Assembly: GCA_964497925.1 (NCBI GenBank)
Contig: CAZCFE010000001.1
Location: 1-64,000 of the forward strand
Origin: CAIYWZ01 sp964497925
GTDB lineage: Bacteria > Pseudomonadota > Alphaproteobacteria > CAIYWZ01
Reading direction: 5' to 3'
Length of the DNA stretch: 64,000 nucleotides
Shown: piece by piece, positions 26,632-34,001 of the stretch
Position numbering within the stretch: the stretch's first letter is position 1
Layout of the letters: the number at the start of each line of letters is the position of its first letter
Program-made: the position numbers and the translations under genes
The notes under the pieces: generated by a model
What the model saw: only the letters and a program-made list of their open reading frames with translations
What the model was told of the DNA's origin: nothing
Databases searched by the model: none

Positions 26632-27444
26632 ATGTTTTTTCGAACATATTCTCAATCTTTTATAAAAAAGAAATTCAGATTAGATTTTTTAAAAAAGAAC
26701 AATCTTTCGTTGAAAATTTTTCTAGGGATAAACATCATCTTTTGGACAGATTACAGCACATCCTTATTTTATTCTTTAAAAAGATCCATATTGCTTTTCA
26801 TTTTTCCTATTTTAGATTTTATTTCTGTTTTTCAAGATAACATTTCATTAATTCAATATATAAAACTGAACCAAGAAGAACGCGTACACTTAAAAACTCT
26901 TGAAAACAGATATGAGGCACTTAAAAATCAACATGACAAGTTACAAATTGAAGTTCAGGATTTAAGAGAAATTTTAAAAAGTCCAGCGCCCATCACATCA
27001 ACTGCATGCATTGCAAACGTCATCGGTCTTCATTCCACACAAACAACCATGCGTATTACCATAAATAAGGGCTCTGACGACGGACTAAGGGAAGGGCAAG
27101 TGGTCATAGCGCCTAAAGGCTTAGTCGGCCAGATTTCCGATGTATGGCCAAAATATAGCACTATCAAAACCATCCTGGATCAATCTTTAAAAATTCCATC
27201 ACAGGTCCTCTCTACAAAAGAAAAAGGTATGGTGATGCACTACAGCCAAGAAACCCTAATCTTAAAATATCTAGAAATAAAATCCCCTCCTGAAATTGGA
27301 CAAACCGTTTACACAACTAAGTTTCAGAATATCTATCCAGAAAACTTGGTCATAGGAAAAATTATTGGATTTGAAAAAGATGCCCCTTTGATTAAGCCTG
27401 CTGTTGATGTTTCACGTTTAGATTATGTAATGATTTTAAAATGA
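26632..27444 (+). CDS. mreC: Rod shape-determining protein MreC
   Basis: MreC is a membrane-anchored periplasmic scaffold of the elongation machinery. One transmembrane helix (about residues 55-72, RSILLFIFPILDFI) is followed by a coiled coil (about 85-122) and the MreC beta domain with GSDDGLREGQVVIAPKGLVGQIS near 143. The 270-residue length is normal. It overlaps mreD by 4 bases. mreB is not adjacent. Confidence 0.9.
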   Translation: MFFRTYSQSFIKKKFRLDFLKKNNLSLKIFLGINIIFWTDYSTSLFYSLKRSILLFIFPILDFISVFQDNISLIQYIKLNQEERVHLKTLENRYEALKNQHDKLQIEVQDLREILKSPAPITSTACIANVIGLHSTQTTMRITINKGSDDGLREGQVVIAPKGLVGQISDVWPKYSTIKTILDQSLKIPSQVLSTKEKGMVMHYSQETLILKYLEIKSPPEIGQTVYTTKFQNIYPENLVIGKIIGFEKDAPLIKPAVDVSRLDYVMILK

Positions 27445-27902
27445 AAAATAACTTAGAAAGAATTTCTCTTGATTTTATATTGAAAATTTTAGTATTTTTA
27501 TTTTTAATTCTCATCACGCTTATTTCTCATTCAAAATATTTCTCCTCTTTTCAAAAAGATTTATTACTTTTATTTATATTTCAGATTTCTATTTATCTTT
27601 CAAAATATACTCCCCTAATAACAATTATTATTATTGGATTTTTATACGACATCTTAAATTTTGGGCTGCTTGGATTTTACACATTTTTTATTACTTCCAT
27701 GCATATCCTACTTAAGAACAAAAAAAACTATTTATTCTTTAAAGATTTTTACTACTCTTGGGTTATTTTTTGTTCGTTAATTATGCTGCGCTTTACCCTG
27801 TACTCTTTTTTTTGCTGTAATGTAAGCTTTAATGGCTCCTTATGCATCTGTCTTACATACCCTATCACTGCAAAAATCTTTCAAAAAATTCTTAGAATTT
27901 AA
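27441..27902 (+). CDS. mreD: Rod shape-determining protein MreD (probable)
   Basis: This very hydrophobic 153-residue protein has about five membrane helices, coupled to mreC by an ATGA overlap. Sequence conservation in MreD is weak; the pattern IIGFLYDILNFGLLGFYTFF near residue 65 matches the family GLxxDxxxxxxLGxxxL type motif, and position after mreC is the main support. The usual next genes (mrdA for PBP2, rodA) are replaced here by a terminator and a tRNA. Confidence 0.8.
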   Translation: MKNNLERISLDFILKILVFLFLILITLISHSKYFSSFQKDLLLLFIFQISIYLSKYTPLITIIIIGFLYDILNFGLLGFYTFFITSMHILLKNKKNYLFFKDFYYSWVIFCSLIMLRFTLYSFFCCNVSFNGSLCICLTYPITAKIFQKILRI

Positions 27903-27931
27903 CAAAGATCATTTCTTGTTAAAGCTTTTTT
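27898..27931 (+). terminator. Rho-independent terminator after mreCD
   Basis: An 8-base stem TTTAACAA (27898-27905)/TTGTTAAA (27916-27923) is followed by GC and six T. It includes the mreD stop codon. The stem is AT-rich, so it may be weak. Confidence 0.5.
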
Positions 27932-27966
27932 AATGATATTGATATAAAAATAAAATAATAAAAATA

Positions 27967-27994
27967 TTGACGAAATCAAAATAATCAGTAAAGT
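27967..27994 (+). promoter_or_regulatory. Putative promoter of the CAU tRNA
   Basis: TTGACG (27967-27972), a 16-base spacer and TAAAGT (27989-27994), ending 15 bases before the tRNA. Confidence 0.5.
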
Positions 27995-28009
27995 TAATGA
28001 CTGGAAGTT

Positions 28010-28086
28010 GGGCCTGTAGTTCAGCTGGTTAGAACAGGCCGCTCATAACGGCTTGGTCGCGGGTTCGAGTCCTGCCGGGCCCACCA
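28010..28086 (+). tRNA. tRNA with anticodon CAU (elongator Met or lysidine-modified Ile2)
   Basis: This 77-base cloverleaf has acceptor GGGCCTG/CGGGCCC, anticodon stem GGCCG/CGGCT (last pair G-T) with loop CTCATAA, T arm GCGGGTTCGAGTCCTGC and encoded CCA. A normal pair at the first acceptor position argues against initiator tRNA. The GGTCGC stretch after the anticodon stem resembles tRNA-Ile2, whose CAU is modified by TilS, but elongator tRNA-Met cannot be excluded by eye. Confidence 0.92.
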
Positions 28087-28117
28087 ACTTCTGATCTATG
28101 ATTTAAGGAAAGAAAAA

Positions 28118-28750
28118 ATGAATAGCCTTCCAATAGATATTCTCATCTTTGCAGTTATTGCAGGATTAATCGCCTATAGATACAATAGCATTCTTGGAAC
28201 AAAAAATGATGAGGATGATGATCGAAAAAATAAACATTGGGATCATGAGGCGAAAGTTATTGCCTTTCCTGGAACAAAAATTGAGAATGATCACCAAAGC
28301 TCAGTTTCAGATTTATCTTCAACCCTTAACATGATCAGCCTTAAAGACGAAGATTTTGAAATATCATCCTTTATAGAAAATGCAAAAACTGCATTCAAGA
28401 TGATCGTATCTTCTTTTATCAATGGAGACATGTCTAACGTCAGCGAGTTTCTCAATGGAGCCGTAACAAGAAAATTCCGATCAGCGATCAAAGAACGTGA
28501 AGCAGGTATTAATCTAAAGTTAGATCATATTGATCACGCTCAAATTGTCGACGCCTCTTTAATTGGGTCTTTAGCGCAAATTACTGTTAGATTCACCTCA
28601 ACTCAAACTTTATTACAAAATGGCCAAGCACAAGGAACTCAACAAGTTTGTGATCTATGGATATTTTCGAAAAATATTTATGCACAAACCCCTATCTGGA
28701 CATTAGTTGACATCATGCCGGCCATCGATGAAGCAAATGAACGCATTTAG
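28118..28750 (+). CDS. Tim44-like domain protein
   Basis: An N-terminal membrane anchor (LPIDILIFAVIAGLIAYRY) and an acidic linker precede a Tim44-like domain (about residues 75-205). This contains FIENAKTAFKMIVSSFINGDMSNVSEFLNGAV, VDASLIGSLAQITVRFTSTQ and CDLWIFSKN...PIWTLVDI. The family is the alphaproteobacterial relative of mitochondrial Tim44 and binds the inner membrane; TimA in some species helps envelope protein assembly. The last 38 bases overlap the convergent cmk. Confidence 0.86.
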   Translation: MNSLPIDILIFAVIAGLIAYRYNSILGTKNDEDDDRKNKHWDHEAKVIAFPGTKIENDHQSSVSDLSSTLNMISLKDEDFEISSFIENAKTAFKMIVSSFINGDMSNVSEFLNGAVTRKFRSAIKEREAGINLKLDHIDHAQIVDASLIGSLAQITVRFTSTQTLLQNGQAQGTQQVCDLWIFSKNIYAQTPIWTLVDIMPAIDEANERI

Positions 28751-29372
28751 CTTTTATAAAACTGATAGCACTTTCCAAAACTTCTTCTCGTGATATTGAG
28801 CCCGTATCAATAACGCAGGCATCAATCGCAGGAGTTAATGGCGCAATTTTTCGAGTAGAATCCTGCTGATCTCGCATCTCCATCTGCATCAACAAATCAT
28901 CAAAATTTATGGTGTCTTTTTTTTCAAGAAGCTCTAAATAGCGACGATGCGCCCGAATACTCAAATGAGCTGTTAAAAAGAATTTAGCATCTGCATCTGG
29001 GCAAATGACAGTGCCAATATCACGGCCATCCAAAATGGACCCTGAATATCCTTTTTGAGGATTATGTGCAAAAAAACGCTGGAATTCGATTAAAGCATTC
29101 CGAACCCCTTCATACGAACTCACTTTCGATGCTAATAATGATATTTCAGGTGATCGCAAATGAGGACAATCCAAAACTTGGAAATCTAAAGATTTTGCAA
29201 TCAATTCAGCCTGAGCATGATCATTCAAGTCTATTTTTTTTTGATCCATTTGATATGCAACTGCTCTATATAAAAGCCCCGTATCAAGTAAACAGAGATT
29301 CAACTCCGCAGCCAAAGATCTTCCAAGTGTCCCCTTACCGACTCCTGCTGTTCCATCTATTGCAATAATCAT
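28713..29372 (-). CDS. cmk: Cytidylate kinase
   Basis: Cmk phosphorylates CMP and dCMP. The P-loop is GTAGVGKGTLG (residues 7-17), LDTGLLYRAVA is near 30, the CMP-binding DGRDIGT near 113, and the lid RDQQDSTRKIAPL near 168. The 219-residue length is normal. The start overlaps dapB by 4 bases and the 3' end overlaps the Tim44-like gene by 38 bases in convergent orientation. rpsA, often next to cmk, is not here. Confidence 0.94.
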   Translation of the reverse strand: MIIAIDGTAGVGKGTLGRSLAAELNLCLLDTGLLYRAVAYQMDQKKIDLNDHAQAELIAKSLDFQVLDCPHLRSPEISLLASKVSSYEGVRNALIEFQRFFAHNPQKGYSGSILDGRDIGTVICPDADAKFFLTAHLSIRAHRRYLELLEKKDTINFDDLLMQMEMRDQQDSTRKIAPLTPAIDACVIDTGSISREEVLESAISFIKAKCVHLLHRWPA

Positions 29373-30055
29373 ACAACCAAATCCTTCATCGAATACAATC
29401 CTGTTTTATCTTTTATGTTCATTAAAAATTTTGCACATTCTAGGGCGCCTTTTGCATAAGCAGAAGAATCCCAATTGTGATATTTTAACTCCAGCATACC
29501 ATCTTGAGAAATAAATGAAACAGTATGGGCATTGTACCCCTCCCCTCCCCTACTGACTGAAACACCTATATCTCCATCTTCCCTGACAGGCGTTTCTTGA
29601 TAATTTTTTATTTTATGCCATTTTAACTTTAATCCTTGAATCTCTTTTGCTAATGAAATTGCGGTCCCAGAAGGCGCATCTTTTTTAAACTTATGATGCA
29701 ATTCATGAATCTCTACATCATGATCATAATCTAACATTTTTGCAGCAAGCGTCATTGTTCTTCTTAAAACTTCAATACCAAAACTCATATTAGGGGCATA
29801 AAAAACTTTAGTTAGCAAAGATGCTTTTTCCATAAATATAAACTGGTCCTCGTTTAACCCGGTTGTTCCTATGACAATTGGTTTTTTATCTTCAATTGCT
29901 TTTGATAAATGCTCCTTAAATTTGCTCTGATGCGTAAAATCAATATAAACGTCAGAAAAATCTGAAGCTAGTGAGAAATCTGTCCCGGACCTTATTTCAC
30001 AACGAATTAAGTTCGCAATCCTTCCGCTTTTTCCAAACACATGTACCTGAATCAT
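29369..30055 (-). CDS. dapB: 4-hydroxy-tetrahydrodipicolinate reductase
   Basis: DapB makes tetrahydrodipicolinate for lysine and meso-diaminopimelate, the peptidoglycan cross-linking residue. The catalytic HELHHKFKKDAPSGTA block is near residue 135 and YAPNMSFGIEVL near 85. It is short, 228 residues against about 265 usual, mainly because the N-terminal Rossmann part between the GKSGRIANLI loop and VYIDFTHQ is compressed. Retained catalytic residues argue that it is active. The cell therefore makes DAP-type peptidoglycan. Confidence 0.93.
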   Translation of the reverse strand: MIQVHVFGKSGRIANLIRCEIRSGTDFSLASDFSDVYIDFTHQSKFKEHLSKAIEDKKPIVIGTTGLNEDQFIFMEKASLLTKVFYAPNMSFGIEVLRRTMTLAAKMLDYDHDVEIHELHHKFKKDAPSGTAISLAKEIQGLKLKWHKIKNYQETPVREDGDIGVSVSRGGEGYNAHTVSFISQDGMLELKYHNWDSSAYAKGALECAKFLMNIKDKTGLYSMKDLVV

Positions 30056-30093
30056 TTTTTACAACCTTTTTAAAAAATTTATTAACAAATGAA

Positions 30094-30124
30094 TTGACAA
30101 ACATATCATTTTTCGACTTATAAT
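30094..30124 (+). promoter_or_regulatory. Putative promoter of the Cys-rich exported protein
   Basis: A perfect TTGACA (30094-30099) and a perfect TATAAT (30119-30124) are separated by 19 bases; TTATAA one base earlier gives an 18-base spacer. It lies 48 bases before the ATG. This is one of the best promoter matches in the window, suggesting strong expression. Confidence 0.6.
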
Positions 30125-30172
30125 TAACACATGACTACTAAATTAACAAAAACAAAATGACGAGGAAGTAAA

Positions 30173-30529
30173 ATGAAATATCTTTTATCAGCCATATCAA
30201 CAATTTTTATCAGTTCATCACTCTTGGCTATAGCAGGAAAGGCCGGACCAGGATGCTGTTTGAATTCATGCAGAACAAATTGTGACCAACATCAAAGCGT
30301 AACAACATCTGAATATAACGGTTGCATAAAAAAATGTGACGAACACTTTGCAAAAATAGCATTAGAAACAACCTCAGTTCCAAGTGTAGAAATTGCGCAA
30401 ATTTTTCCAAAAAAAGATGCCCCAAAGGCTCCGAAATCTCCTCCCGCGAAAGCAACTGTAAAAACAGCTTCTACTGTTAAGAAAGAAGCCGCCGCTCCAA
30501 AAAAACAAGACACAACACCAAAAGCGTAA
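30173..30529 (+). CDS. Small exported Cys-rich protein of unknown function
   Basis: I do not recognise a family. The 118-residue product has a signal peptide (MKYLLSAISTIFISSSLLAIAG) and a Cys-rich segment reading CCLNSCRTNC, 13 residues, then CIKKC. That is a C-x3-C ... C-x3-C layout with an extra upstream CC. A Lys/Pro/Ala-rich basic tail follows (about residues 80-118, PKAPKSPPAKAT then KKEAAAPKK). The segment is probably a disulfide-linked helical hairpin formed in the periplasm. A strong promoter and GAGGAAG ribosome site suggest abundance. Confidence 0.72.
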   Translation: MKYLLSAISTIFISSSLLAIAGKAGPGCCLNSCRTNCDQHQSVTTSEYNGCIKKCDEHFAKIALETTSVPSVEIAQIFPKKDAPKAPKSPPAKATVKTASTVKKEAAAPKKQDTTPKA

Positions 30530-30542
30530 AATAAAAATGTGG

Positions 30543-30573
30543 AGTCTCCCTTTATGATCAAACAAGGGAGACT
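30543..30573 (-). terminator. Terminator after rapZ-EIIA-ptsH
   Basis: A perfect 10-base stem AGTCTCCCTT (30543-30552)/AAGGGAGACT (30564-30573) with an 11-base loop. On the minus strand it is followed by CCACATTTTTATTTT, which fits an intrinsic terminator 3 bases after the ptsH stop. It may also stop plus-strand transcripts from 30173, though without a T run. Confidence 0.75.
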
Positions 30574-30576
30574 TGC

Positions 30577-30825
30577 TTACTGAATTACTAAAAGCACATC
30601 CTGAATAAACATATCCGCATTCTCCCCATCAACTTCAAGAGAAATTTCGTCCCCTTGCTGCACACATAAACACAACATATCCAAAATGGAACTGACGTTA
30701 ACTTTTTGATCTTTATAAACTAAAAAACACGAAACTTTATAATCCTTAGCCAGTTTTGAAAGTGCCGCACAAGGCCTTGTATGAAGTCCTCCTGGGGCTT
30801 CAACCTTAAGGTGTTTGTAAAACAT
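30577..30825 (-). CDS. ptsH: Phosphocarrier protein HPr (nitrogen-type PTS)
   Basis: HPr passes phosphate from enzyme I to EIIA. Starting at ATG 30825 gives 82 residues and places the active His at position 15 (GGLHTRPCA) and the regulatory Ser at 46 (VNVSSILDM), the canonical numbers. A longer in-frame start (30858) would add 11 residues. It overlaps the EIIA gene by 20 bases. Both phosphorylation sites are kept although hprK is not adjacent. No sugar permease gene is present, so the role is presumably regulatory. Confidence 0.9.
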   Translation of the reverse strand: MFYKHLKVEAPGGLHTRPCAALSKLAKDYKVSCFLVYKDQKVNVSSILDMLCLCVQQGDEISLEVDGENADMFIQDVLLVIQ

Positions 30826-31207
30826 CGTTTGCAATTTGTATATATTTCTTTCCTGCATCTTGGGCTAAATGAACGAGTTTATTTAATGGCGTATCATTTC
30901 TTAAAGACAGTGCCTTAATAAGCATTGGCATATTCACCCCTGCCAAAACCTCAATATTAGCCAGCCCCAAAACTGAAAGGGCAAGATTAGAAGGAGTTCC
31001 CCCAAAAAGATCTGTTAAAATTAAAACACCATCTCCCGTATCGCACTGACAGGCCAAATCTTTAAGCGTTTGCGTTGCTTGAGGAAACAGTTCTTCCCCA
31101 TCAATACTTAAAGTGTGCAAATTTTCTTGGGGACCCATGATTTTTTGAACGACATGAGAAAACTCTTGAGCCAAATTTCCATGCGCGACAACAATGACAC
31201 CTATCAT
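30806..31207 (-). CDS. PTS EIIA component, mannose-family type
   Basis: This 133-residue EIIA-Man-fold protein has the phosphorylatable His in VIVVAHGNLAQEF (His9), LTDLFGGTPSNLA near residue 64, and GVNMPMLIKAL near 90. In alphaproteobacteria this stand-alone EIIA lies between rapZ and ptsH and belongs to a regulatory phosphorelay rather than sugar uptake. Exactly that order is seen, with 4 bases between rapZ and this gene. Confidence 0.9.
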   Translation of the reverse strand: MIGVIVVAHGNLAQEFSHVVQKIMGPQENLHTLSIDGEELFPQATQTLKDLACQCDTGDGVLILTDLFGGTPSNLALSVLGLANIEVLAGVNMPMLIKALSLRNDTPLNKLVHLAQDAGKKYIQIANDVLQTP

Positions 31208-31211
31208 TAGC

Positions 31212-32081
31212 TTACTTCTCCTTACTCTCTAAATCTCTGTGATGAACTTCAACTTTTATATTTTCTTTCTTAAAAAACATAAACAATTCTTGCGTAATAA
31301 AAACAGAACGATGCTGACCTCCTGTGCACCCAATACCAATTGATACACTTTTTCTCAAATCTTGTCTATATCTTGGAAGTAAAATTTTAAATATTTCTAA
31401 CGTATGACGCATAAAAGGCTCATACAAAGGATCTTGACGGATATACTCTTGAATAAGATCATGTTGACCATTCATAGGGCGCAGTTCTTCTTCATAGTAA
31501 GGATTTGAAAGAAACCTGACATCAAATATAAATTCCGCATTACGCGGAATTCCATATCTAAAACCAAAAGATGTTAAATGCACATGAAAATCTAAATTTC
31601 CTTCTTCGCCAAAATGATGCATCAAAAGTCTTGTGAATTCAGGCGCTTTAAGGCCAGATGTATCGATAATAGAATCGCTCTCTCTCTTTAAAGGGCTCAA
31701 TAAGACTCGCTCTTGAGTGATTGCCTCCATAATTGGTACGTTTTCAAGCAATGGATGCGGTCTTCTACTTTCAGCGTATCTGTGATACAGGACATGATCA
31801 TCACAATCTAAAAATACAACCTTAAAATCAAAGTTAGGTCTTGATTTTAATTCTTCTATTATTTGCGAGATTTTTTCTCCCTCAAAGTCCCTCGTACGGG
31901 TGTCAATTCCAATAACAATGCGTTTTGGTAAAAATTGTTCTGGATTTAATATATCAAGTATCGTAAAAAGAGGGGGGTTGTCGATAACTTCGTATCCGAT
32001 GTCTTCGAGCCTTTTAAGAGAAAATGTCTTTCCTGCCCCAGAAAGACCAGTAAGAAGAAGAACTTGTGTTTTTTGAGTCAT
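31212..32081 (-). CDS. rapZ: RapZ-family nucleotide-binding/RNase adapter protein
   Basis: The 289-residue protein has a Walker A loop GLSGAGKTFSLKRLED near residue 13, DTRTRDF near 60, the GFRYGIPRNAEFIFDVRFLSNP block near 172 and the C-terminal GIGCTGGQHRSVF near 248, all diagnostic. In E. coli RapZ guides RNase E to the small RNA GlmZ and so sets GlmS levels; in other bacteria its target is less clear. It heads the rapZ-EIIA-ptsH operon. hprK, which commonly precedes it in relatives, is absent. Confidence 0.93.
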   Translation of the reverse strand: MTQKTQVLLLTGLSGAGKTFSLKRLEDIGYEVIDNPPLFTILDILNPEQFLPKRIVIGIDTRTRDFEGEKISQIIEELKSRPNFDFKVVFLDCDDHVLYHRYAESRRPHPLLENVPIMEAITQERVLLSPLKRESDSIIDTSGLKAPEFTRLLMHHFGEEGNLDFHVHLTSFGFRYGIPRNAEFIFDVRFLSNPYYEEELRPMNGQHDLIQEYIRQDPLYEPFMRHTLEIFKILLPRYRQDLRKSVSIGIGCTGGQHRSVFITQELFMFFKKENIKVEVHHRDLESKEK

Positions 32082-32172
32082 ATTTTTTCTTTAATGTTAA
32101 GTTCATATAACAACAGAAAATACCAAAATGGCAATAAATGCAAGCTATAAATATTAAAATGGAGAATAAAAA

Positions 32173-33918
32173 ATGATTGAGATTAAAGACCTGGTATTGC
32201 GTGTTGCCGGAAGAGTTTTATTAGAAAACGCTTCTGCCGTATTACCAGAGCGTGGAAAAATAGGCTTTGTCGGAAGAAACGGCGCTGGAAAAACAACCCT
32301 TTTAAAAACTCTTCAGGGGATCTTTCCATACGAATCAGGAGAGATTGGTTTTACAAAAGATAGCGAATTAAAATACGTAAAACAGGAGATTGATGATGTT
32401 AGCTTATCTCCCCTTGCTTATTTAATCAAAGAAGCAGCAATCGAAGATGATGATGATTTCAAACTTGAAAGACAAATCGAAGCCCAAGGGGCGAAAATCT
32501 TAAGAGGGCTCGGGTTTACCACTGAAACAATGATGGTCCCTTTATCAGAACTTTCAGGAGGATGGCGTATGCGTGTTATGTTGGCATGCATTTTAATAGG
32601 GCGTCCTGGCATTTTGCTTCTTGATGAGCCAACAAACCATTTAGATCTAGAGGCCGTTGTTTGGTTAAAATCACACTTAAAAAACTACCAAGGAACTATT
32701 CTACTCGTCAGTCACGATAAAACACTACTCAACGACGTGTGTGACCATATTCTGCATCTAGAAGATAAAAAATTGTTTTTCTACACTGGAAACTATGACA
32801 GATTTTCAAGACTCAGATCAGAAAAAATGACTCATCTACAAGCCGCACAAAGAAAAATTGACGAACGAAGAGAACACATGCAAAGCTTCGTAAATCGATT
32901 TGGCGCAACAGCATCAAAAGCAAAACAAGCCCAAAGCAGAGTGAAAGCATTGAGCAAACTTGAAAATGTATATGTCCCCTTAGATAGCTCATCTTTTGAA
33001 ATTTCGTTTCCCCATCCAACACATTTGCCTGTTCCTCTGATTTCAACATACAATTGCGCTTTTGGTTACGAAGAAGATAAACCCATCTTAAAACGCATTT
33101 CTATGCGCATTGATCCAGGCGACAGAATCGCAATATTAGGTCAAAATGGAAATGGAAAAACAACATTTGCAAATTATTTAGCAGGGCTTTTACCATTTCA
33201 AAATGGAGAAAAAACAGCCGCTTATCACTTAAAAGTTGGATATTTTTATCAACATCAAATTGATGTTTTGGATCTTTCAAAAACAGCAGTCGAATTATTA
33301 GAGGAAAAAATTCCAAAAGCATCAGCTGTTGATCTTCGGAATCAATTGGCAAGATTTGGACTTGAAGCAAACAAAGCCATCACTCCACTTAAAAATCTTT
33401 CAGGGGGGGAAAAAGCAAGATTAAATCTTGCTCTTATGTGCGCACTAAACCCCAATATGATCATTCTAGACGAACCTACAAACCATCTTGATATGGATAC
33501 AAAAGAAGCCTTAGGAGATGCTCTTATGGATTTTGAAGGAGCCGTCATCATCATCAGCCACGATCAAGAATTCTTGGAAAAAGTTGTTGATCAAATCTGG
33601 ATTGCTGAGAATAAAACCATATCTGTTTACGAAGGCACCCTAGAAGATTACGAAAAAGAAGTTCTCTCAAAAACACAAGATAAGCCTCAAAAACAAGAGA
33701 AAGAAGAAAAAATAAAACAACAAAAGCCTTCTAAAAATATGGTAAATATCGAAAAAAAATTAGAGCAATTGCAAAGGCGAAAAAGTCAAATTGAAGAAAA
33801 AATCGCAAATCCAGATTTTTACATTCTTCCGCAAAAAGATCAACAAAAAGCAAATAAAGAATATCAAGATGTATTGTCATCAATTAAAACACTTGAAGAA
33901 GAATGGTTGGAGTCTTAA
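32173..33918 (+). CDS. ABC-F family ATPase (YheS/Uup type)
   Basis: This 581-residue soluble protein has two ATPase domains and no membrane part. First domain: GRNGAGKTT near residue 35, LSGGWRMR near 130 and LLLDEPTNHLD. Second: GQNGNGKTT near 323, LSGGEKAR near 411 and ILDEPTNHLD. The linker (about 210-270) is charged and helical, as in ABC-F factors that enter the ribosomal E site. A Lys/Gln-rich coiled coil forms the C-terminus (about 500-581). The most likely role is translation or ribosome maintenance. It is divergent from rapZ. Confidence 0.92.
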   Translation: MIEIKDLVLRVAGRVLLENASAVLPERGKIGFVGRNGAGKTTLLKTLQGIFPYESGEIGFTKDSELKYVKQEIDDVSLSPLAYLIKEAAIEDDDDFKLERQIEAQGAKILRGLGFTTETMMVPLSELSGGWRMRVMLACILIGRPGILLLDEPTNHLDLEAVVWLKSHLKNYQGTILLVSHDKTLLNDVCDHILHLEDKKLFFYTGNYDRFSRLRSEKMTHLQAAQRKIDERREHMQSFVNRFGATASKAKQAQSRVKALSKLENVYVPLDSSSFEISFPHPTHLPVPLISTYNCAFGYEEDKPILKRISMRIDPGDRIAILGQNGNGKTTFANYLAGLLPFQNGEKTAAYHLKVGYFYQHQIDVLDLSKTAVELLEEKIPKASAVDLRNQLARFGLEANKAITPLKNLSGGEKARLNLALMCALNPNMIILDEPTNHLDMDTKEALGDALMDFEGAVIIISHDQEFLEKVVDQIWIAENKTISVYEGTLEDYEKEVLSKTQDKPQKQEKEEKIKQQKPSKNMVNIEKKLEQLQRRKSQIEEKIANPDFYILPQKDQQKANKEYQDVLSSIKTLEEEWLES

Positions 33919-33934
33919 TAATTAATGAGATTTC

Positions 33935-33963
33935 TTGACTTTTTCATGGATATATGGTATATA
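33935..33963 (+). promoter_or_regulatory. Putative promoter of the secreted J-domain-like protein
   Basis: TTGACT (33935-33940), a 17-base spacer and TATATA (33958-33963). An upstream in-frame ATG at 33954 lies inside this promoter, which supports the later start at 34002. Confidence 0.6.
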
Positions 33964-34001
33964 TTGGAAGAATATTCATCTTATACAAAGGAACCATCGT
34001 T

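Noticed and set aside
27405..27420. A parS-like half site TGTTTCACGT in mreC
   Set aside because: Only the left half matches; the right half reads TTAGAT, so the palindrome is broken.
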